NCBI GenBank assembly: GCA_021804965.1
Contig: JAJZGG010000010.1
Location: 1-50,239 of the forward strand
Direction: 5' to 3'
Source of the DNA: Acidobacteriota bacterium
GTDB taxonomy: Bacteria > Acidobacteriota > Terriglobia > Terriglobales > Acidobacteriaceae
Length of the DNA: 50,239 nt
In this document: piece by piece, positions 44,219 through 50,239 of the stretch
Layout: the number at the start of each line of letters is the position of its first letter
Position numbering within the stretch: position 1 is the stretch's first letter
Made by a program: the position numbers and the translations under genes
Notes under the pieces: model-generated
Told to the model about the DNA's origin: nothing
The model's input: only the letters and a program-made list of their open reading frames with translations
Database searches by the model: none

Positions 44219-46987
44219 GTGCCGCACGGGGAATACAAAAGCTACCGCGAGGAAATTCTGGAAGAGCTGGGTCCGGAGGAAGATCCGTTTCTTCCGTTTG
44301 CTCCGCTTTTCTATGCTGCGGTTCTGTTTGCTGCGGGAGTTTTCCTCGCGCAGATCTTCTATCTGCGTCCGGGTGGACTGCTGGCAGCCGTGCTTTTGCT
44401 GGCCGCTGTGAGCCTCTGGAGCGCAATCCGGGTGCCGCGGCTGGGATGGCTTCCTCTTTGTTTGCTCTGGATAGGTCTTGGCCTCTGGACATCGGAGACA
44501 GCAGTACAACCGACTCCATCGCAGCCGGTTCGCGCACTGCAGGATGGCTTGCTGCGAACAGTGGAAGGAACGGTGGTTTCTGCCGAACCTCCTGCTGCGG
44601 AAACGGATGGATCCAGTGGGCAGCAAGCTGGTTCGGAAGCGCAGGGGGGAGCTTCGCAGACGTTTGATCTGCGCCTGACCCGTGCGGAGCAGATACGGGA
44701 TGACAGCGACACGATGGTGGCCGTTCCGGATGGTGCGGCCAATCAGATTCGGGTCACTGCGCTGTGGAGTGGAGCGACTCCGGCGCCCGTACGCTGCGGG
44801 GATCGTCTGCGCGTGCTCCTGCTGCTGCATCCTGTGCCGGTCTATCACGATCCTGGGGTGTGGAGTCGCGAACAGTATCTGGAATCGCAGCATGTTTCTG
44901 CATCGGCGACTGTATCCGCTGCGCTTGCCGGTCATCGTCTGGAAGTGGTGCAGCGAGGAGGCTGGAGTGCAGCCTGCCTGCTGAATCGGTGGAGACAGAA
45001 TGCAGCGATGCGAATCCTGCAACTGCCCGCCGCCATGAAGGCGCTGCCGCATCCGCTACGCCTGAGTGCGGAGGATGCGGCCATGCTGACGGCGCTTCTT
45101 GCCGGAGATCGCCGCCTGCTGGATCGCCCGTTACGCAATGGATTTGAGCGCACGGGAACCTTTCATCTTGTGGTGGTCTCTGGTCTGCATCTGGCGATCA
45201 TGGCCGGCCTTCTGCTTCCACTGCTGGAGCGCGTGCTTCCGTCCCGCCTGTTTGCGACTCTGGCCACGATAGCAGTTACGGGTCTTTTTGCTGCGTATAC
45301 AGGGTTTGCCATTCCCGTGCAGCGTTCGTTCTGGATGATTCTGCTGTACCTGCTGGCGCGGCTGCTCTATCGGGACAGGTTGTCGCTCAACCTGATTGGA
45401 TTTGCCGCTTTGTGCCTGATGGCTGCGCAACCGGCTGCCATCCTGAATGCCAGCTTACAGATGACATTGCTGGCCGTGCTTGCTGCTGCCGCCGTGGCAG
45501 CGCCGCTGTTTGAGATTGGTTTACAACCCTTCCTGATGGCCACGCGAAAGGTTCCTGACAAAACAGTGGACATGTATCAGTCGCCAGCGGCCATTCAGTT
45601 TCGGCAGCAACTGCGTTGGCTTGCGGAACAGATGCATCCTCTGCTGCCACGCAGCGTGGGAGAGCGCGTGATTGGCGGCGGAATGCATCTTGTCCTGCGC
45701 CTGCTGGAAGTGGCCTGGATGAGTCTTGTGGTGGAGCTGGCTCTGGCGCTGCCCATGGCAATGTATTTCCATCGCTTCACGCTCTATGCCTTGCCGGTGA
45801 ATCTGATCATTCTTCCGCTGCTGACGATCCTGCTGCCGCTGGCGTTGATCCTGCTGGTTGCCCTGATGCTATGGCAGCCGTTGGCGCTTGTTCCAGCAGC
45901 TGTGTGCGCGGTTCTGCTGCACGGCGCACAGGCCGCCGTGGGATATTTTGCGGCACAGCGATGGGCCAATCTGCGCCTGCCAGCGCCTGCCGCATGGCAG
46001 GCAATTGCCGTCGCGTTGTTGATCCTGGTGGCAACGTGGCTTGCCGTGCATGCATCGGCACATTGGCGACAGTGGACCCTGCCGCTGCTGCTCCTGATTC
46101 TGCCGATTCTGCTGCTACCGCAGCATACCGACATTCGTGGCGGAGAGCTGTTTTTCCAGGCTTTGGATGTGGGGCAGGGTGATTCGCTACTGGTGGTGAC
46201 CCCCGGCGGCCACAGCGTACTGATTGACGGAGGAGGCCTGCTGCAGTTCGGGCACGGAAGCTCCGGTTCTCAGCTTTCCAAAGCAGGGTTTGAGGTGGGC
46301 GAGGATGTGGTCTCACCCGTGCTCTGGGCGCATGGCATCCGTCGGCTGGATGTGGTGGTGCTGACACACGCGCATACGGATCATCTGGGCGGACTGGCTG
46401 CGGTTGTGCGCAACTTTCGTCCGCGGGAGCTGTGGGTGGCAAACAATCCGCGCACCCCTGCCTACCAGGCTCTGCTGGATGCAGCTGTGCAGAGCGGAAC
46501 GACGCTGCGTTCACTGCATGCAGATGAAATGCGGCAGATCGATGCTGTGAACTTCCGCGATCTGGCTCCTGCTGCGGACTACTCTCCGGGAAGCCAGCCA
46601 GCCAATGATGATTCGCTTGTGCTGCATGCGCAATTCGGAGCCACCTCCATTCTGCTGGCCGGGGACGCGGAGGCTCCAGAAGAAAACGGCATGCTGGCGC
46701 AGGGCGATCTGCGCAGCACGATCCTGAAGGTGGGGCATCATGGAAGTCGGACCAGCACACAGCCGTCCTTCCTGTCTGCTGTCTCTCCGCGCTGGGCAGT
46801 CATCTCCTGCGGGCTGCACAACCATTTTGGTCATCCTCGACCGGAGGTTCTGGAGGAACTGCAGCAGGCGCATGTGCAGACCTTCCGGACCGACCTGGAC
46901 GGAACCACCTGCTTCGCGCTGGATGGCCGCCAGGTGACTGCGATGCCCATGTGCAGTCCGCTGTATGGATTTCGCGCCCGTCCTTAA
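44219..46987 (+). CDS. competence protein ComEC/Rec2
   Basis: ComEC forms the inner-membrane channel for single-stranded DNA uptake in natural transformation. The 922-aa product has N-terminal helices and a DUF4131-like domain, the Competence domain with LTALLAGDRRLLDRPLRNGFERTG and VVSGLHLAIMAGLLLPLLE, and a C-terminal metallo-beta-lactamase domain. The latter has LDVGQGDSLLVVTPGG, THAHTDHLGGLAAVV (metal site, near residue 718) and KVGHHGSRTS. The GTG at 44219 has GAGGGG suitably upstream; a GTG at 44210 (adding MGR) is less well placed. It closes the valS operon 76 bp after the methyltransferase. Confidence 0.92.
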   Translation: MPHGEYKSYREEILEELGPEEDPFLPFAPLFYAAVLFAAGVFLAQIFYLRPGGLLAAVLLLAAVSLWSAIRVPRLGWLPLCLLWIGLGLWTSETAVQPTPSQPVRALQDGLLRTVEGTVVSAEPPAAETDGSSGQQAGSEAQGGASQTFDLRLTRAEQIRDDSDTMVAVPDGAANQIRVTALWSGATPAPVRCGDRLRVLLLLHPVPVYHDPGVWSREQYLESQHVSASATVSAALAGHRLEVVQRGGWSAACLLNRWRQNAAMRILQLPAAMKALPHPLRLSAEDAAMLTALLAGDRRLLDRPLRNGFERTGTFHLVVVSGLHLAIMAGLLLPLLERVLPSRLFATLATIAVTGLFAAYTGFAIPVQRSFWMILLYLLARLLYRDRLSLNLIGFAALCLMAAQPAAILNASLQMTLLAVLAAAAVAAPLFEIGLQPFLMATRKVPDKTVDMYQSPAAIQFRQQLRWLAEQMHPLLPRSVGERVIGGGMHLVLRLLEVAWMSLVVELALALPMAMYFHRFTLYALPVNLIILPLLTILLPLALILLVALMLWQPLALVPAAVCAVLLHGAQAAVGYFAAQRWANLRLPAPAAWQAIAVALLILVATWLAVHASAHWRQWTLPLLLLILPILLLPQHTDIRGGELFFQALDVGQGDSLLVVTPGGHSVLIDGGGLLQFGHGSSGSQLSKAGFEVGEDVVSPVLWAHGIRRLDVVVLTHAHTDHLGGLAAVVRNFRPRELWVANNPRTPAYQALLDAAVQSGTTLRSLHADEMRQIDAVNFRDLAPAADYSPGSQPANDDSLVLHAQFGATSILLAGDAEAPEENGMLAQGDLRSTILKVGHHGSRTSTQPSFLSAVSPRWAVISCGLHNHFGHPRPEVLEELQQAHVQTFRTDLDGTTCFALDGRQVTAMPMCSPLYGFRARP

Positions 46988-47105
46988 ATACGGAATTCCA
47001 TGGGGGAATTCAGATCGTGCGCAGCATTCCCTGGGGACGCATTCTGAGCGGCTCTCCGCGTTGATTCTGTTGCGAGTCAGAGCGACGTGCGCTGCAATTT
47101 ACCGG

Positions 47106-47882
47106 CTATTTCCCTTCCACGGAGACCAGGCGGAAGGTGATTGTGCCCCAGAACAGGCGCGCGCGCATCTGCACCGGGAGATGCTGCGCATCGTCGGTGT
47201 ACCAGATCCAGATATCGCCGCGATTTTTCACCACGCCGGCATCGGCTGTGGGCTGTACACGGATGGTCTTGTAGGTTCCAGCCTGCGTCTTCAGCTCTTC
47301 GCGACTCTCCACCTTCATGGTCACCAGCACGGTCCGCAGTGGATCGGCTACGGGCAGATAGAAGTCCCTGCCGATTTCCATGGGCTGCGAGGCAGCGTAA
47401 AAGACCCCGGTCAGCAGGTCCGTCAGGCAATCCGGAATGCTCGATTCCAGGCGCTTTTTCTGGCCGGTCACCAGGTTGCGCTCGTCCAGAATGGACTTTC
47501 CGTTCTTGTAGTCCAGGCGCAGCGAGGAGCTGATCTGGCGTCGGCCTTCGACCGTCTGCTTGTCGAACTCCGCGGTGCACCCGCGCTGGCGATCAAAGCT
47601 GGACTGGAAGCGGTCCGTGACATGGAACAGAAGGTTGATGGCTCCGGTTGTATCGGCGGTGGCGGTCAGCCGCTCCCTGTCGCCATCGGCGTCAAAGTGA
47701 AGTACGGCAACTCCGGCAGGAAAGACGCGCCAATCCACGGCGTACGTCAGGGTCTGGTGTTGCGGAAATGCAAATCCAGCCCGCGGTGCGGGCAGGGATG
47801 GCATCGGCTGACTGGCAGGATTTGTCTGTGCCTGCAGGGTGCAGACAAAGAGCAGAGCCAGCAGCGGGGATATATTTCGCAA
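47106..47882 (-). CDS. exported DUF3108-like protein
   Basis: This is a 258-aa exported protein. The signal peptide is MRNISPLLALLFVCTLQAQ. The mature protein begins near FAFPQHQTLTYAVDWRVFPAGVAVLHFDADG, a typical DUF3108 opening, and continues as beta-rich sequence with VTDRFQSSFDRQ, AGTYKTIRVQP and IWIWYTDDAQHLPVQMRARL. DUF3108 proteins are periplasmic and of unknown role, thought to belong to the envelope. It starts with TTG behind GAAGG. It converges with comEC. Confidence 0.85.
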   Translation of the reverse strand: MRNISPLLALLFVCTLQAQTNPASQPMPSLPAPRAGFAFPQHQTLTYAVDWRVFPAGVAVLHFDADGDRERLTATADTTGAINLLFHVTDRFQSSFDRQRGCTAEFDKQTVEGRRQISSSLRLDYKNGKSILDERNLVTGQKKRLESSIPDCLTDLLTGVFYAASQPMEIGRDFYLPVADPLRTVLVTMKVESREELKTQAGTYKTIRVQPTADAGVVKNRGDIWIWYTDDAQHLPVQMRARLFWGTITFRLVSVEGK

Positions 47883-48079
47883 ACAGACCTTCAGAGTAAG
47901 CTCCTCGGCGGAATCTCCGGCATCACGGCTGGAAACCGGTGCAGTTGCACGCGGGGCATGGAGAGGGGTTTGCCCGAAACTGCTGCACTGATTTTAGTCG
48001 ATGCGCCCTGAAGCGTGCTTGTGGAAGCCGGTTTTCGGGAATTGCTCCGCTCAGGTCTTCCAGCATGTATCCCGATGGA

Positions 48080-48703
48080 TCAATGGGGCCAGTGTCCATG
48101 CAGCAGATAGGCAGCGATCAGGCTGGCATAGAGCAGGATGACTCCCAGCAGCGAACGATATTCCCGATGCTGGCGATAGCGATCGAAGGAAAACCTGCCG
48201 CCGCTGGAAGTCGCAGCGGCAGAAGGGTGGGCGCGCAACCGCGGCAGCAACCGAGGCACCCGCTGGCAATAAGCATCGTAGTCAGGGAAGGTGCTGCGAA
48301 GGAATGCCTCTTCGCCGGCAATCACAGGCACATAGATCGCCAGAAATCCTGCAGCCAGGATCAACGCAAACCACAGATGCATGAGTGCGACGGCGAAGCC
48401 AGCCGCAACGAGGATGGAGCCCAAATAAAGTGGGTTGCGTGTATACGCATAGGGGCCGGTCTGGGTGAGTTCCTGATTCTTTTTGACATAGCCGGCGGCA
48501 TAGCCCCGCAACCAGAGTCCTGGAACCACCAGCAGGATGCTGCCGAGGATGGCTACAGGATGGGGAACAGCCACAACCAGGCGCCAGAGGTAAACGCCGG
48601 CGGCTACGAATCCCAGGGGCACCCGAATTCTGCGCGCAATCCTTCGCCAGTGCATCATCCAGTTTGCCGGACTGGCCGCGGCGTCTGTCTTCCGTTCACT
48701 CAC
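48080..48703 (-). CDS. isoprenylcysteine carboxyl methyltransferase-like membrane protein
   Basis: This is a 207-aa inner-membrane protein with about five hydrophobic segments. The ICMT/PEMT-family core is ELTQTGPYAYTRNPLYLGS followed later by EEAFLRSTFPDYDAYCQRVPRL, the SAM-binding signature. Bacterial members methylate small lipid or isoprenoid acids, or have unknown targets. It starts with GTG 48703, 12 bp after the glycosyltransferase stop, so it belongs to the LPS gene group. The C-terminal 50 residues add a further hydrophobic helix (SLLGVILLYASLIAAYLLHG). Confidence 0.85.
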   Translation of the reverse strand: MSERKTDAAASPANWMMHWRRIARRIRVPLGFVAAGVYLWRLVVAVPHPVAILGSILLVVPGLWLRGYAAGYVKKNQELTQTGPYAYTRNPLYLGSILVAAGFAVALMHLWFALILAAGFLAIYVPVIAGEEAFLRSTFPDYDAYCQRVPRLLPRLRAHPSAAATSSGGRFSFDRYRQHREYRSLLGVILLYASLIAAYLLHGHWPH

Positions 48704-48715
48704 TTCTCGTTGCCT

Positions 48716-49819
48716 TCAGGATGCATCCTGTTGCTGATTGTATCGTTGCGCGAGCAGTTGTTCCGCGGCGGCGCATACGCTTGCCACGTCAATCTGAAGC
48801 AGGCCGGGCTCCGGGTCGGGCAGGCGCCGATGGTCGCGCCGACTCTCCGGACTGCGAAGCACCAGGCATGCGGCGCCATCGGGAAAGCGATAGGGTCCGT
48901 TCCTGGCCGGATCGGTGGGTCCGTAGATGCCCACAACCGGGCGGCCCAAGGCACAGGCCAGATGCAGCGGCCCGGTATCGCCTCCAATCACCAGAGTTGC
49001 CTTGCGCGTGAGCGCGGTCAGTTCCGCAAGCGAAGAGGAAACGCATCGGACCTGTGGATGGCATCCCTGCATGGCGGCGACCAGGGACTGTTCGTCGGGG
49101 CCGGCATTGATCCATACGGCGATTCCCTGCTCTGCCAGCCAATCTGCCACGGCGCGGTAGCGCTCCGGCGGCCAGCGCTTGGCTCCCCATCCGGCGCCAG
49201 GATGCAGCACGGCGTAGCGCGGATTTTCCTGCACCAGATGATCCCGCCAGAGCTCTGCGGCAGCGTCGATGGGGAGTGGCGGCATGGCGACTTCCAGCGG
49301 GTCGGCAGCCACGGCAGAGGCCAGTTCGAAGGCGCGATCAATCACGTGCGCCGATTCCGTCACAATCGGTTCGGAGTAGAGCCAACTGGCCTGCTTTTCC
49401 CGTGGATTGCGATCTCCCAGCACGCGACGGCAACCGCTGAGCCTCGCCAGGACGGCGGAGCGAATTGCGCCCTGCACATCCAGCACCGCATCGTAGTCGC
49501 CGGCATGAAGCTCGCTGCGCAGCTGTGCAATCTGCCGCGCTGTCTGCAGGCTGAAACCATCCCTGCGCCATTGGCGCGTGTCTGCAGTCAGAATGCGATC
49601 CACCACAGGACAGGCCGGCGAGCGGGTTGCCTTGCTGGAGCCGTCTTCGTGGAAGCAGGCTTCTTCTGCGCTGCTGAGCAATGCGCGCCAGCGCGGTTCC
49701 ACCAGCCAGTCAATGCGCCAGAGTGGGTGCATCCGCCGCAGTGCGGCAATGGCTGGCAGGGCATGCAGGATGTCGCCCATTGCACCCAGGCGCACCACCA
49801 GCAGCCGATATGGAGCCAT
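48716..49819 (-). CDS. glycosyltransferase family 9 (lipopolysaccharide heptosyltransferase-like)
   Basis: GT9 enzymes add heptose to the LPS inner core. The 367-aa product starts MAPYRLLVVRLGAMGDILHALPAIAALRRMHP, the heptosyltransferase-I-like N-terminus, and has VLHPGAGWGAKRWPPERY and the donor-site segment LVIGGDTGPLHLACALGRPVVGIYGPT. I chose ATG 49819 because it begins the Rossmann fold; the frame is open upstream to 49942 but that part is unlike the family. It follows lpxK by 123 bp, consistent with core assembly on lipid A. Hep I versus other GT9 is not decided. Confidence 0.9.
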   Translation of the reverse strand: MAPYRLLVVRLGAMGDILHALPAIAALRRMHPLWRIDWLVEPRWRALLSSAEEACFHEDGSSKATRSPACPVVDRILTADTRQWRRDGFSLQTARQIAQLRSELHAGDYDAVLDVQGAIRSAVLARLSGCRRVLGDRNPREKQASWLYSEPIVTESAHVIDRAFELASAVAADPLEVAMPPLPIDAAAELWRDHLVQENPRYAVLHPGAGWGAKRWPPERYRAVADWLAEQGIAVWINAGPDEQSLVAAMQGCHPQVRCVSSSLAELTALTRKATLVIGGDTGPLHLACALGRPVVGIYGPTDPARNGPYRFPDGAACLVLRSPESRRDHRRLPDPEPGLLQIDVASVCAAAEQLLAQRYNQQQDAS

Positions 49820-49942
49820 TCTTTGCACAGTTGCCCTTTGTGTATTTGACCAGATGAGCGCTGGCATGGAAAAGCGCAACGCAATGCCGTATGTCCGCCA
49901 GCAGATTTTCGCCGACAGATGTCCGTCGGCAGATTCCCGCAA

Positions 49943-50239
49943 TCAGCCCTGCACGGCTTTGATGCTTTCATCCGGCAACAGACCCAGCAGCCGCTCCAGC
50001 ACGGCAGCAGGATCCGTAAAGCGAACCACCACATCTGCCGCATGGCACGGAGCAATGCGCTCCAGAATCTTCACCTGCTCTCCGAGCCGCACCCTGTCCT
50101 TTTCCGTGGTGATGAAGGCGGCTGCGCCACTCTTGCGAATGGCCAAGGCCAGCTCCTGCAGCTCCGAGTCGCGGTATGAGTGATGATCGCCGAAGATGCG
50201 CTCGCCCACAATCTCGAGCCCACCGGCGCGCAGAGATCG
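49943..50239 (-). CDS. lpxK: tetraacyldisaccharide 4'-kinase, C-terminal part (5' end beyond window)
   Basis: LpxK phosphorylates the lipid A precursor at the 4' position at the inner membrane. The visible 98 codons read RSLRAGGLEIVGERIFGDHHSYRDSEL in pieces, with the FGDHHSY motif near the start, and FITTEKDRVRLG, both hallmarks of the LpxK C-terminus. The start and Walker A lie outside the window. It is upstream of the GT9 gene on the same strand, so lipid A and core genes are grouped. Confidence 0.93.
   Translation of the reverse strand, partial: RSLRAGGLEIVGERIFGDHHSYRDSELQELALAIRKSGAAAFITTEKDRVRLGEQVKILERIAPCHAADVVVRFTDPAAVLERLLGLLPDESIKAVQG

Noticed and set aside
46993-47011. inverted repeat GAATTCC..GGAATTC after comEC as a bidirectional terminator
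   Set aside because: The stem is only 7 bp and AT-containing, with no T-run on either side.

Overview
The window reads as chromosomal DNA from an acidobacterium, probably of the Terriglobia/Acidobacteriaceae type. That placement is my inference from overall gene style and neighbourhoods, not from a search. It is GC-rich. It carries lipid A and LPS-core genes (lpxK and a family-9 glycosyltransferase), so the cell is diderm. It also has an exopolysaccharide export set and sugar-polymer enzymes. Almost every gene to the right of dnaA lies on the + strand, as expected for one replication arm leaving an origin near dnaA.

Layout. At 1-1302 is dnaA (minus strand, C-terminus cut by the window edge). 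It is followed by a 582-bp divergent spacer that is the best candidate for oriC, and then rpmH-rnpA-yidD-yidC. At 4.8-7.1 kb are fdhD and an OFA-type MFS transporter. At 7.4-17.9 kb is a carbon block: a GH15 glucoamylase-like enzyme, transketolase, RpiB, a HAD hydrolase, short-form Gnd, Zwf, Pgl and glucokinase, closed by a strong hairpin. At 18-30.2 kb are a CocE-like secreted hydrolase, an AlkA-like glycosylase overlapping lipB, a two-lipoyl-domain E2 acyltransferase, Alr, an alpha/beta hydrolase, GlyA, a small secreted Gly/Trp/Asp-rich protein with a clear terminator, and a secreted GH2 enzyme.

At 30.2-36.3 kb a four-gene minus-strand block encodes a Wza-like export protein, an O-antigen ligase/polymerase-like membrane protein, a Wzc-like BY-kinase and a flippase. 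It looks richer in A/T than its surroundings and contains no glycosyltransferases. At 36.7-47.0 kb is a tightly packed + strand operon: valS, nadC, birA, coaX, an unrecognised gene, a TrmA/RlmD-type RNA methyltransferase and comEC. At 47.1-50.2 kb, minus strand, are a DUF3108-like exported protein, an ICMT-like membrane methyltransferase, a heptosyltransferase-like GT9 and the 3' part of lpxK.

How the genes work together. The carbon block could take alpha-glucan-derived glucose through Glk, Zwf, Pgl and Gnd to ribulose-5-phosphate, and then through RpiB and transketolase; no transaldolase is present. LipB sits directly before a lipoyl-bearing E2, its likely substrate. I found no tRNA, rRNA, CRISPR array, insertion sequence or phage gene, and no clear new defence or mobile system. 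The points most worth a second look are the near-identical tandem lipoyl domains, the strand- and composition-shifted polysaccharide block, the unrecognised 42.1-kb gene, the HAD enzyme inside the pentose-phosphate genes and the palindrome near dnaA.
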